From Rhodothermus sp. (lineage in GTDB: Bacteria > Bacteroidota > Rhodothermia > Rhodothermales > Rhodothermaceae): a stretch of DNA of 64,000 nucleotides. Both the position numbers and the translations under genes were made by a program. Below, piece after piece: positions 46,168-54,725 of this stretch (positions are counted from its first letter, which is position 1; every line of letters starts with the position of its first letter). The notes under the pieces were generated by a model. That model had not been told where the DNA came from and did not search any database. It was given only the letters and a program-made list of their open reading frames with translations. Location: positions 1 through 64,000 of the forward strand of contig JAUZRN010000002.1 in the NCBI GenBank assembly GCA_030950375.1, in the 5' to 3' direction.

Positions 46168-47256
46168 ATGTCGCGGGAAGTACGGGTTGGACTACTGGCG
46201 CTGGCGGGGATTACCCTGTTCGTTGTGGCACTGTTTGCCATTGCGAACCGATCCTTCCTGCTGAGCGATACGTTTTTGTTGCGCGCCCGCTTCAACCGGG
46301 TGGCGGGTCTGGTGCCCGGTGCGCCTGTTCAATTTCAGGGCGTGAACGTCGGACGCGTCGAGTCGGTGCAGCTTCCGCCAGAGCCGGGGGGACGGATTGA
46401 GGTAACCATGGCCATCAAAGAAGAAGCCCGACGCGTCATTCATTCACGCACCCAGGCACAGATCAAAAGCGAAGGACTGGTCGGGCAGCAAATCGTGGTG
46501 CTGGTCAATCCGCCGGGCGTTCAGGGCGAGCCGGTTTCAGAAGGCGACCTGATTGTGGGCGTCGATCCGTTCGACCTGTTTGAGATCACCGACCGGACAC
46601 TGGCCTCGGTGCAGCGCTTTGAGGATGCGGCCAATGCCTTCCGGCAGATTATGCTGGACGTACAGGCCGGCGAAGGAACGCTGGGCAAGCTGATCTACGA
46701 TCCCACGCTCTACAACGAGTTTGTCGCTACCACAAACGAGACGCGGCGCGTGCTGAATAACCTGGCTAACAATGCCGAGGCGCTGGTAGCACTGGCCGAG
46801 GAGGCCACGCAGGGCGTGCAATCGATCCTGGATAAGATCGATCAGGGTGAGGGGACAGTGGCCCGTATGCTGAACGACCCGGCATTGTACGAGCGATTGC
46901 TGGCTACGGCCGATACGTTGCGACAGGTGGCGTCTGACCTGCGGGCCATTACAGGTGCCGCCGAGAATGCGGCCAACTGGGGAGCGCTGGGCGCTTATCG
47001 ATTTGCCGAGCTTATGGAAGCGGCCAAGCATAACTGGCTTTTCCGCCGTTACTTTGAGGAGCGTGGCTACATGGAACGCGCTCCTTTCGAGGTGCGGGAA
47101 CGGGCCATCGAACAGGCTTATCGCCAGTTGCAGGCACGTATGCGGGAGCTGGAGGCTTGGGAACGACAATTGCAGGAACGCGAAGCACGGCTGAAAGCCC
47201 TGGAGACCCGCCTGTCGGCCCTGGCCGACTCGCTGGCCGGCACTGACGGGCATTAA
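46168..47256 (+). CDS. mlaD: MlaD-family MCE-domain protein
   Basis: A 362-residue membrane-anchored periplasmic lipid-binding protein. One N-terminal helix (VGLLALAGITLFVVALFAIA) is followed by a single MCE domain (FLLRARFNRVAGLVPGAPVQFQGVNVGRVESVQL … IKSEGLVGQQIVVLVNPPG). A long helical tail contains GEGTLGKLIYDPTLYNEF and GEGTVARMLNDPALYERL, a repeated motif common in MCE proteins, and ends in an Arg/Glu-rich coiled coil. The start at 46168 is chosen for homology and a weak AGG site 7 nt upstream. It forms a complex with MlaE and MlaF. Confidence 0.93.
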   Translation: MSREVRVGLLALAGITLFVVALFAIANRSFLLSDTFLLRARFNRVAGLVPGAPVQFQGVNVGRVESVQLPPEPGGRIEVTMAIKEEARRVIHSRTQAQIKSEGLVGQQIVVLVNPPGVQGEPVSEGDLIVGVDPFDLFEITDRTLASVQRFEDAANAFRQIMLDVQAGEGTLGKLIYDPTLYNEFVATTNETRRVLNNLANNAEALVALAEEATQGVQSILDKIDQGEGTVARMLNDPALYERLLATADTLRQVASDLRAITGAAENAANWGALGAYRFAELMEAAKHNWLFRRYFEERGYMERAPFEVRERAIEQAYRQLQARMRELEAWERQLQEREARLKALETRLSALADSLAGTDGH

Positions 47257-47269
47257 GAACGCGGGAAAT

Positions 47270-48538
47270 ATGACGCCTCCGAAGTTTACGCCAAACAATC
47301 TGGAAGAACCTCGGCTGGGGCCGTTCGAGACGCTCCTGCTGGGCGGTGGCCTGGCACTGTTTCTGGCACTCCTCTATGAGATGCGGGAGTTTTTAACTCC
47401 ACCGCTGATCTCAATCGCGGCGATCATCCTGCTCTGGCCGTTGCGGCATTATCGATCGGTACGGGCGCTACTGTTCTCCGGTGGATTTTTGTTGCTGTTC
47501 TGGCTGCTGAGCCAGCTTCGAGTAGTGCTCATCCCGTTCGTCCTGGCCTATTTGTTGGCGTATCTGTGCAATCCACTCGTTGATCTACTGGAGCGGCGCT
47601 TACATGTGCCCCGCTGGGTCTCGGCACTGACGGTTACCGTGCTGGTGGTAGGGGTGCTTAGTACCATCCTGCTGCTGCTGGTTCCCACCATCGTGAGGCA
47701 GCTCATTGAACTCATTAACCAGTTGCTGAACAGCATCGGCGAACTGCGTCGCTGGCTTTTTGAAAACCCGCTGCTGGATCGACTGGAAGAAGTACTTCCG
47801 ATCGATCGCCAGGCCCTGGTTCAACAGCTTACTGCATTTCTGCAGGCCCAGCTCAATGCACTGACCAGCAAGCTTCCAGATACGCTGGCCACTGTAGCAC
47901 AATCGATCGGCTCGCTGCTGGGAGCATTGACGGTACTGGCCATTCTACCCATGCTCATCTTCTACACGCTGAAAGACTATCCCAAACTGCAAGAGGTCCT
48001 GATCGGCCTATTTCCCAAGCACAACGGCCGCCGCGATTACTTGATGTATGCCGGTACGGTGGTGGGCAACTACTTGCGCGGCCAGCTTTTGATCAGCCTG
48101 ATTGCCGCCTTCAACGTGTCGGTCGCCCTGGTGATTTTCGATGTGCCCTTCGCTCTGTTAATTGGCCTGCTGGCTGGTGTGCTCAACCTGATCCCCAACC
48201 TGGGGGCGGTGGTGACGAACATCATCGCGTTGCTGATTGCATTGCTTTTTGGTGATCCGCCGTTGCTGGATGCCGTGATCGTAACGGCGGTGCTGCTGGG
48301 GCAGGGCTTGCTGGAGGCCAGTGTGCTGTCGCCTCATATTCTGAGCCATCAGGTGGGGTTGCATCCGATATTGATCCTGCTGTCGCTGTTCGTGTTTGGA
48401 TACTTTCTGGGAGCGTTTGGCTTACTTATCGCCGTGCCCACCACCGCCATCCTGGTGGGGTTCTATCAGAGCTACCGGGAGGCTCGCGAGAAGCTGGCCA
48501 TCCCTGCACCTTCCGAGTCTACCAGCATGGCAGAATAG
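47270..48538 (+). CDS. AI-2E transporter family (PerM-like) membrane protein
   Basis: A 422-residue membrane protein of the AI-2E/PerM family with eight predicted helices. The central amphipathic region (IVRQLIELINQLLNSIGELRRWLFENPLLDRLEEVLP) is typical, followed by YLRGQLLISLIAAFNVSVALVIF, FALLIGLLAGVLNLIPNLGAVV and the conserved SPHILSHQVGLHPILILLSLFVFGYFLGAFGLLIAVP. Members export autoinducer-2 in some bacteria and act as ion antiporters in others, so no substrate is assigned. It starts 13 bp after mlaD and ends 3 bp before the YlxR gene. Confidence 0.9.
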   Translation: MTPPKFTPNNLEEPRLGPFETLLLGGGLALFLALLYEMREFLTPPLISIAAIILLWPLRHYRSVRALLFSGGFLLLFWLLSQLRVVLIPFVLAYLLAYLCNPLVDLLERRLHVPRWVSALTVTVLVVGVLSTILLLLVPTIVRQLIELINQLLNSIGELRRWLFENPLLDRLEEVLPIDRQALVQQLTAFLQAQLNALTSKLPDTLATVAQSIGSLLGALTVLAILPMLIFYTLKDYPKLQEVLIGLFPKHNGRRDYLMYAGTVVGNYLRGQLLISLIAAFNVSVALVIFDVPFALLIGLLAGVLNLIPNLGAVVTNIIALLIALLFGDPPLLDAVIVTAVLLGQGLLEASVLSPHILSHQVGLHPILILLSLFVFGYFLGAFGLLIAVPTTAILVGFYQSYREAREKLAIPAPSESTSMAE

Positions 48539-48541
48539 GTC

Positions 48542-48832
48542 ATGACCGAAAAGCATGTACCCATCCGCTCCTGTGTGGTCTGCCGCACGCGACGTCCCAA
48601 GCACGAGCTGGTGCGTATTGTACGCCGTCCGGATGGCCGCGTCGAGCTGGACCTCGAGCAGAAGAAACCCGGCCGCGGCGCCTACCTGTGTTCGCGTCCT
48701 GCCTGCTGGAATCTGAAAAAGGCGCTCCCCCGCCTGCAACGGGCACTGCGTACCGAACTCGACGCCGAAGCGCGTGCTGCGCTGGCCGCCTGGGCCGAAA
48801 GATTGCAGCAATGCGAGGAGCAGGGTACATAG
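48542..48832 (+). CDS. YlxR family (DUF448) small RNA-binding protein
   Basis: A 96-residue YlxR-family protein with the signature RSCVVCRTRRPKHELVRIVRRPDG, LDLEQKKPGRGAYLCSRPACW and a basic final helix. In many bacteria this gene sits between nusA and infB; here it follows an AI-2E-family gene instead, and neither nusA nor infB is in the window. Family members are proposed to bind RNA or modulate RNase P; no role can be proven from sequence. The four conserved Cys residues (two CxxC-like pairs) may hold a metal. Confidence 0.9.
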   Translation: MTEKHVPIRSCVVCRTRRPKHELVRIVRRPDGRVELDLEQKKPGRGAYLCSRPACWNLKKALPRLQRALRTELDAEARAALAAWAERLQQCEEQGT

Positions 48833-49128
48833 CTGCAGCATCTATTTGGCATCGAAGCCAGAGGGATCTGGCGAGATGGGAATCCAGGGGTTTTGCGCAT
48901 TATTGTGGAGGAACGTAGAAGAAAGATGGATAGCGCGGGACTGCTCAGGAGTCTCCGTGAGGCGGGGCATAGACAGAAATGCAGTTCGCAGATGGTTGCT
49001 CGGCCGGCATAAACTGATACGCCAGTTTGCAGCTGTTTTTTTTCCGCGAGAGAGACTTGACATAGCGCTTTTTTTTACACTAAAGCTCAAGAGGAAGCAT
49101 TTCTAACCAAACAAATCAGGAGGGCGCC
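48833..49128 (+). promoter_or_regulatory. Gene-free leader with a probable promoter for the peptide-propeller pair
   Basis: No supported gene in about 296 bp. A consensus-like TTGACA lies at 49057-49062. Candidate -10 elements (TACACT or TAAAGC between 49076 and 49086) have imperfect spacing, so the promoter call is tentative. A strong ribosome site AGGAGG (about 49116-49121) precedes the peptide ATG at 49129. Confidence 0.45.
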
Positions 49129-49341
49129 ATGAAACGGTTTGCTTTGATCCTGCTTTTACTCGGAGCCCTGTTAGCCGGCGTCAGCTTGCGGGGCGATAAT
49201 CCGCTTTATGCTGGTGATTCCTGCCACGAAAACGGATATTGCCAGGATGCCGGGTGTGATGACCGCGGAAAGTGGCCGTGTACGTATATGGATTGTGGCA
49301 ATGGTACGGAGTTATGCCTCAATTCCTTCCCCAAGGAGTAA
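49129..49341 (+). CDS. Small secreted six-cysteine peptide, NVEALA-like
   Basis: A 70-residue peptide precursor. An N-terminal hydrophobic signal (RFALILLLLGALLAGVSL) is followed by the short motif DNPLYAGD, resembling the NVEALA boundary motif of Bacteroidota peptides, and then six cysteines at 32, 38, 43, 51, 56 and 63. The mature part after the motif would be about 40 residues and could hold three disulfides. Translation starts behind a strong AGGAGG. Its stop overlaps the next ATG (TAATG at 49339-49343), so it is translationally coupled to a 6-bladed propeller gene, an arrangement I recall for NVEALA peptides. Function unknown. Confidence 0.72.
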   Translation: MKRFALILLLLGALLAGVSLRGDNPLYAGDSCHENGYCQDAGCDDRGKWPCTYMDCGNGTELCLNSFPKE

Positions 49342-50333
49342 TGAAAAACTACAGGTGGCTGTTGTTGTTAGGCGCGGTGTTGATTGCGGGTGTCGTGCTG
49401 TGGAGGTTACGGGCCACCTCCCGGCACGACACCGGCCGCCGTCTGGTTGCCACGTTGCGCATGGTCGGGAGGATAGGTACGGAGGTGCCACAGTTTACGC
49501 CTCGAGGACTTAAAATCTATAATAATGCCCTTTACATTGCCGATTATGGTGATCTATCGGTAAAAAAGTATAGTCTGGATGGAAGCTTGCTTGCAAGCTA
49601 TGGAGGAAAACGGGGAGAAGGGCCGGGTGAATTACGTCAGATCGTCGATATTGCTGTACATGACAGCAATCTCTGGATTGTGGATACGCGTGCCCGACGC
49701 ATTTTGCGCTTTGATGAGGTGACGGGGCAATTCCGTTCGGCCTTTTCTGTGGCCGATATGCATCCCCTGCGTATCGCTCAGGTTGGGCCGTATCTGTTTG
49801 TGATGGGATTGGGACCATTTGAAGAGCTATTTGTGCAGTACGACACTTCAGGTCGGCTGATCCGTCGCTTTGGGGTGGTCACGGAGCGCCAGGCCGAAAT
49901 GAAAATAAATATGCAGGGGGTGCTCGAAAATATGGGCGATACGGCGCTGGTTTTCGTACCGACATTTGCCGGATATGCTTTTGTTTTTGATACAACTGGT
50001 GTGCTTCGTACACGTATGCCTCTTTTAGATACCCGCCCATTTCCCAAACCCAGGACAGAGGAGAGGGCAGGAGGGCGCATCTACTATGCCTCCGGTTCAG
50101 CCGTGTGGAATATGAATGCCTGGATTGATCACAATTTTCTCTTTATCAACACGGTGTATCAAAAGCCTGAAAAGCAATATTTTGTCGATCAATACGATCT
50201 ACGAACCGGACATTATGTTCATTCTATTCTAATTCCAAGTATGGAAAATTATCTGGAAGCCTATTGGATAAAGGATAAAGTTTTTGTATTAAGTGACACT
50301 TCTGTTGTTGTATATTCTGTGCAACCAGAATAA
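49341..50333 (+). CDS. 6-bladed beta-propeller protein coupled to the small peptide
   Basis: A 330-residue exported or membrane-anchored protein: a hydrophobic N-terminal segment (YRWLLLLGAVLIAGVVL) and then repeated propeller blades (LYIADYGDLSVKKYSLDGSLLASYGGKRGEGPGEL, LWIVDTRARRILRFDEVTGQF, PYLFVMGLGPFEELFVQYDTSGRLIRRFG). The layout fits the NHL/TolB-like 6-bladed propeller family of Bacteroidota. The ATG at 49341 has AAGGAG a few bases upstream, and overlaps the stop of the peptide gene. A decayed tandem paralogue lies immediately downstream. A role in binding, anchoring or exporting the peptide is inference. Confidence 0.82.
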   Translation: MKNYRWLLLLGAVLIAGVVLWRLRATSRHDTGRRLVATLRMVGRIGTEVPQFTPRGLKIYNNALYIADYGDLSVKKYSLDGSLLASYGGKRGEGPGELRQIVDIAVHDSNLWIVDTRARRILRFDEVTGQFRSAFSVADMHPLRIAQVGPYLFVMGLGPFEELFVQYDTSGRLIRRFGVVTERQAEMKINMQGVLENMGDTALVFVPTFAGYAFVFDTTGVLRTRMPLLDTRPFPKPRTEERAGGRIYYASGSAVWNMNAWIDHNFLFINTVYQKPEKQYFVDQYDLRTGHYVHSILIPSMENYLEAYWIKDKVFVLSDTSVVVYSVQPE

Positions 50334-50397
50334 AGGGTGTTCGCTTATGATAATTTGTGAGATATGCTGAGGTCAGAGCCAGTCCTGGTCAGAAATC

Positions 50398-51390
50398 ATG
50401 CGACGTCGATACATGCGCTTCTGTTTGGCAGTATTGGGGCTTATAGTCGGTGGCGTATTGTGGTATCTGTGGTCCATCCAGAAGGACACCGGCCAGCATC
50501 TTATCAGAGTGGCACAGCATGCAGTTAGGCGCATTGGAGGAGAGCCACCCTATCTGCTCCACCCTTCCTTCATAAAGCTGATCGTACGTTATACGTGGCC
50601 GACAACGGGGATTGGTCGGTAAAGAAGTACAGTCTGGAGGGGAAGTTACTGGCACGCTACGGAGGAAGGCGAGGAGAAGGACCCGGGGAATTACTGGGAA
50701 TCGGGGATATTGCTGTGTACCGGGAGCATTTATGGGTTGTCGATATTCAAGCCCGGAAGCTGCTGCACTTCGACGAAAAAACAGGTCGGTATCTCGGCGA
50801 ATTCAAAACGCCTGATCTGTATCCGCTGCGTATTGCCCAGGTTGGGCCTTATCTGTTCGTACTGGGATTAGGGCCGTTTGAAGAATTAATTGTCCAATAT
50901 GATACTGCTGGACAATTGCGCCGTCGCTTTGGACACCTGACAGACCGGTAGTATGCCAGAAAAATTAACATGTCCGGGGAGCTTATCGGTCTTGGTGATT
51001 CGGCCCTGGTTTTTGTGCCGTTGATGGCCGGCCATGCTTTCCTCTTCGATACCACGGGGACGTTGCGGATGCGCATGCCGCTTCTGGATACGCGTCCTTT
51101 CCCGACTCCAGACGTTGAAGAGCGTTCGGCAGGGCGGGCTTACCGTGCTGTGCAACCGGATACGCTGAATCTGAGTGTCTGCGCGATGTATTGACGGTTT
51201 ATACCGTCTATGTAAAGCCAGAGCGGCGTTATTTCAGATTCCTACGACCTGCGCCGCAAACACTATCTCCATTCTGTAGAACTGCGTGCGCCGGAATTTA
51301 TCTGGTATGCTTATCGGGTGGAGGACCGAGCTTACGTGTTGCACCGTGCTGCAAGTGGAGCGGCGTTAGGGCTGTATCAGACTGATCCGA
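50398..51390 (+). pseudogene. Decayed tandem copy of the 6-bladed propeller gene
   Basis: The three frames together spell a paralogue of the upstream propeller. An N-terminal anchor (RYMRFCLAVLGLIVGGVLWYLW) reads in one frame. After a frameshift near 50580 the sequence continues as LYVADNGDWSVKKYSLEGKLLARYGG and PYLFVLGLGPFEELIVQYDTAGQ. An in-frame TAG at 50949-50951 replaces the Gln of the intact copy (CAG to TAG). The frame resumes with INMSGELIGLGDSALVFVPLMAGHAF, shifts again near 51170 and returns near 51235 (SYDLRRKHYLHSVEL). With several disruptions this is a pseudogene. No small-peptide gene precedes it. Confidence 0.88.
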
Positions 51391-51545
51391 CTACATCGTG
51401 TGGCACTTCTGTCCTGTCAGCCTTCATGGTCGGTGGCTTGGAAGACATTGCTGTACGGATCGAGTAAAGGAGCGAAACGATAGGGGGAGCCTGGATCCTC
51501 CTGGCGTGGGTGGCGTGGAAGGGCGCCGCAGAGGAGGAAAGGCAT

Positions 51546-52676
51546 ATGCGGTTTATTCTGGAACACGTCGACGCAGAGACGCGCGCGCGGGCCGGACGGC
51601 TCGAAACGCCGCATGGCGTGGTCGAAACGCCCATCTTCATGCCGGTGGGGACGGTTGGCAGTGTGAAGGCGGTCAGCCCCCGGGAGCTTCGCCAGGATGT
51701 CGGGGCGCAGATCATCCTGGGCAATACCTACCATCTCTACCTGCGGCCCGGGCTTGAGGTGTTGCGTCAGGCGGGGGGACTGCATCGCTTCATGGGATGG
51801 GATGGGCCCATGCTGACTGACTCCGGAGGCTTTCAGGTCTTTTCGCTGGCAGCTCTGCGCAAGTTGACCGAAGAGGGCGTCTGGTTCCAGAGTCATCTGG
51901 ACGGCTCCCGACACCTGTTCACGCCGGAAAACGTGATCGATTATCAGCGGGTGATCGGGGCCGACATCATGATGGTGCTGGACGAGTGTCCGCCGGGGGA
52001 TGCCTCGATGGAAGCCGCACGCCGGGCTCATGAACTGACGTTGCGCTGGGCCGAGCGAAGCAAACGCCGCTTTGAAGAAACCGCGCCGCTTTACGGCTAT
52101 GCGCAGGCGCTGTTTGCCATTGTACAGGGTGGCGTGTTTCCCGAACTGCGGCGGGCTTCAGCCCGTGCGCTGGTGGACATGGATTTTCCCGGCTATGCCA
52201 TCGGCGGGCTTTCGGTAGGCGAACCGACCGCCCTCATGTATGAGATGGTGGAAGTGGTCACGGAAATGCTTCCTGCCGAAAAACCGCGCTACCTGATGGG
52301 CGTGGGCACGCCGGCTAACCTGCTCGAAAACATTGCGCGCGGGGTGGATCTGTTCGATTGCGTGATGCCCACACGCAACGGTCGCAACGGTACGATCTTC
52401 ACCACCGAGGGGATGCTGAACATCCGCAATCGAAAGTGGCAGACCGATTTTTCGCCCCTGGATCCGGGCCTGGAGGGCTACGTTTCGCAAACCTTCACGA
52501 AAGCTTATGTGCGCCATCTCTTTCAGGCGGGCGAAATTCTCGGCCTACAGATTGCCACACTGCAGAACCTGAGCTTTTACCTGTGGCTCATGCGGGAGGC
52601 CCGTCGGGCGATTCTGGAAGGACGTTATCGAAGCTGGATGGCCGAGATGCTACCGCGCGTTAGCCGTCGGTTATGA
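51546..52676 (+). CDS. tgt: Queuine tRNA-ribosyltransferase (tRNA-guanine transglycosylase)
   Basis: A 376-residue enzyme that swaps guanine-34 for preQ1 in tRNAs for Asp, Asn, His and Tyr. Catalytic Asp residues are present: D92 (TDSGGFQVFS) and D271 (LFDCVMPTRNGR). The ATG at 51546 is preceded by a strong GGAGGAAAGG site. Oddly, the C-terminal zinc site is gone: where the E. coli enzyme has CxCxxC and a later His, this protein has L309, G311, S314 and Q340. Loss of the cysteines is, from memory, shared by Bacteroidota enzymes, which keep the His; here that is also changed. The fold must be stabilised another way. Confidence 0.93.
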   Translation: MRFILEHVDAETRARAGRLETPHGVVETPIFMPVGTVGSVKAVSPRELRQDVGAQIILGNTYHLYLRPGLEVLRQAGGLHRFMGWDGPMLTDSGGFQVFSLAALRKLTEEGVWFQSHLDGSRHLFTPENVIDYQRVIGADIMMVLDECPPGDASMEAARRAHELTLRWAERSKRRFEETAPLYGYAQALFAIVQGGVFPELRRASARALVDMDFPGYAIGGLSVGEPTALMYEMVEVVTEMLPAEKPRYLMGVGTPANLLENIARGVDLFDCVMPTRNGRNGTIFTTEGMLNIRNRKWQTDFSPLDPGLEGYVSQTFTKAYVRHLFQAGEILGLQIATLQNLSFYLWLMREARRAILEGRYRSWMAEMLPRVSRRL

Positions 52677-52742
52677 AGCCGAACCGTCTGGGTGAGCGAT
52701 GCGTTAGAGCAAAACACGTGTAGCAGGCCATTTGCATACCCT

Positions 52743-53978
52743 ATGCCCCGGCAGTTTGACATTCCGGTTTTTTATCGGAGCCCGATCATCTCGCGCGTCA
52801 AGGAGGCGCGTCGCCGCCAGGATCCGCGCAAGAAAGACTTTTCACCGACGGTGCTGGACTTTGGACCGGTTCGCTTCAAGCTGGCGCGGCACTTCGGATT
52901 CTGCTACGGCGTGGAGCAGGCCGTCGAGATTGCCTATCAGGCCCTGGAGGAAAATCCGGGCCGGCGCATCTTTTTGCTCTCAGAAATGATCCATAATCCC
53001 CATGTGAACCGCGATCTGGAGCAGCGGGGCGTACGCTTTCTGCGTACTACGCACGGCGAGCAGCTCATTCCGTTTGAGGTGTTGCGTCCCGATGATATTG
53101 TGATCATTCCGGCCTTTGGTACGACGCCCGAAATTGAGGCTGAGCTGGCTGCTCGGGGGGTGGATGTGCGTCGGTACGATACGACCTGTCCGTTCGTCGA
53201 AAAAGTCTGGAAGCGGAGCCGTCAGCTGGGGCAACGGGGCTACACCATTGTGATTCACGGCAAACGCTATCACGAAGAGACGCGGGCAACGTTCGCGCGG
53301 GCGGCGCGGGAGGCACCGGTTGTGGTGGTGCGCGACCTGGAAGAGGCGGTCGACCTGGCCCGTGTCATCCGGGGGGAGGCCGATGCCGCTTTCTTCTACG
53401 AGCGATTCCACGATCGCTATTCAGAGGGTTTCGACCCAGAGCGCGACCTGGTTCGCATTGGTGTGGTGAACCAGACCACTATGCTGGCTACCGAGACGCA
53501 GGCCATTGCCGACCTGTTGCGCCAGGCCATGGTGGATCGCTATGGGTCGGAAAATCTGCACGAACACTTTGCCGACACGAGCGATACACTCTGCTACGCC
53601 ACGCATGAGAACCAGCAGGCCACGCGGGCATTGATCGCCTCGGGGGGCGATCTGGCGCTGGTGGTTGGCGGCTACAATTCGTCAAACACCAGCCATCTGG
53701 TGGAATTGTGCGCCGAGCGCATGCCCACCTATTTCATCAAAGGGCCGGAGGAGCTACTTTCACCCACGCGCATTCGCCATTTCGATCTCGCTACCGGCAC
53801 CGTTCGGGAAACCGAAAACTGGCTGCCTGCACACCGACCAATGGACATTGTGCTGACGGCGGGAGCTTCGTGCCCGGATGCGCTGCTGGAAGCCGTGCTG
53901 CGCCGCGTGCTGGACTGGTTTGCGCCGGTGCGCCCTGTCGAAGAGGTGCTGGCTCCATACCTGGAAGCGCTCGCCTGA
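52743..53978 (+). CDS. ispH: 4-hydroxy-3-methylbut-2-enyl diphosphate reductase
   Basis: Last enzyme of the MEP isoprenoid pathway, an iron-sulfur protein making IPP and DMAPP. The three cluster cysteines are seen in FGFCYGVEQ (C54), DTTCPFVEK and GASCPDALLE. At about 411 residues it is the long form, with an insertion (AFFYERFHDRYSEGFDPERDLVRIGVVNQTT) and an N-terminal extension beginning MPRQFDIPVFYRSPIISRVK. I set the start at the ATG at 52743, which opens this extension; a GTG 51 bp upstream also keeps the frame. It sits between tgt (66 bp upstream) and a methyltransferase (6 bp downstream), all on plus. Confidence 0.94.
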   Translation: MPRQFDIPVFYRSPIISRVKEARRRQDPRKKDFSPTVLDFGPVRFKLARHFGFCYGVEQAVEIAYQALEENPGRRIFLLSEMIHNPHVNRDLEQRGVRFLRTTHGEQLIPFEVLRPDDIVIIPAFGTTPEIEAELAARGVDVRRYDTTCPFVEKVWKRSRQLGQRGYTIVIHGKRYHEETRATFARAAREAPVVVVRDLEEAVDLARVIRGEADAAFFYERFHDRYSEGFDPERDLVRIGVVNQTTMLATETQAIADLLRQAMVDRYGSENLHEHFADTSDTLCYATHENQQATRALIASGGDLALVVGGYNSSNTSHLVELCAERMPTYFIKGPEELLSPTRIRHFDLATGTVRETENWLPAHRPMDIVLTAGASCPDALLEAVLRRVLDWFAPVRPVEEVLAPYLEALA

Positions 53979-53984
53979 ATACGA

Positions 53985-54725
53985 ATGGCCTGGTATCAGG
54001 AATGGTTTGATCGCGACGAGTACGAACTGGTCTATCACCGACGTGATGAGCGGGAGGCCGAACAGGTGGTAGACCTGATCGAGCGTCTGGTAAAGCCGGC
54101 ACCGGGTAGTGAGATTCTGGACGTGGGCTGCGGCCGAGGACGACATGCGCGGGTGCTGGCCCGTCGTGGTTATCGGGTGACCGGCATTGATGTGGCCGAA
54201 CATGCGCTGCAGGTAGCCCGTCAGCGTGCAGCAGCCGAAGGCCTGCACCATGTGCAGTTTCTGCGGCACGATATGCGTCAGCCCTTCTGCCAGGCCTGTT
54301 TCGACGGCGTCGTTAACCTGTTTACGGCCTTTGGTTTTTTTGAGGAAGAAACGGACCATCAGCGGGCGCTTCAGGCAATGGCAACGGCGCTACGCCCCGG
54401 TGGCTGGCTGGTGCAGGACTTTCTGAACGCCGACTACGTGCGTCGCCATCTGGTCCCGCGCGATCGGTTTCAACTGAATGGGATTGAGGTCATTCAGGAA
54501 CGCTGGATTGAAAACGGGCGGGTGAACAAGCGTATTCGCCTGCGGCAAGGAGAGACCGAAGAGGTTTTTTACGAATCGGTTCGTCTGCTTCGGCTTGAAG
54601 ATTTCCAGGCGCTGTATTGCGCGGTTGGATTGACCCTGCAAGCTACCCTGGGCGACTATACAGGGCAACCATTTTCGCCGGAAAGTCCTCGTCTGATCCT
54701 TTATGCCCGCAAGGCTACGACATAG
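53985..54725 (+). CDS. Class I SAM-dependent methyltransferase
   Basis: A 246-residue methyltransferase with a standard SAM-binding motif I (ILDVGCGRGRHARVLARRGY) followed by VTGIDVAEHAL and VQFLRHDMRQPF. The later part (VNLFTAFGFFEEETDHQRALQAMATALRPGGWLVQDFLN) belongs to the general Methyltransf_25/11 group. No substrate-specific motif is recognised, so the target is unknown. It starts 6 bp after ispH, and the lipoprotein gene downstream begins inside its last codons (23-bp overlap), so these genes are probably one operon. Confidence 0.87.
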   Translation: MAWYQEWFDRDEYELVYHRRDEREAEQVVDLIERLVKPAPGSEILDVGCGRGRHARVLARRGYRVTGIDVAEHALQVARQRAAAEGLHHVQFLRHDMRQPFCQACFDGVVNLFTAFGFFEEETDHQRALQAMATALRPGGWLVQDFLNADYVRRHLVPRDRFQLNGIEVIQERWIENGRVNKRIRLRQGETEEVFYESVRLLRLEDFQALYCAVGLTLQATLGDYTGQPFSPESPRLILYARKATT

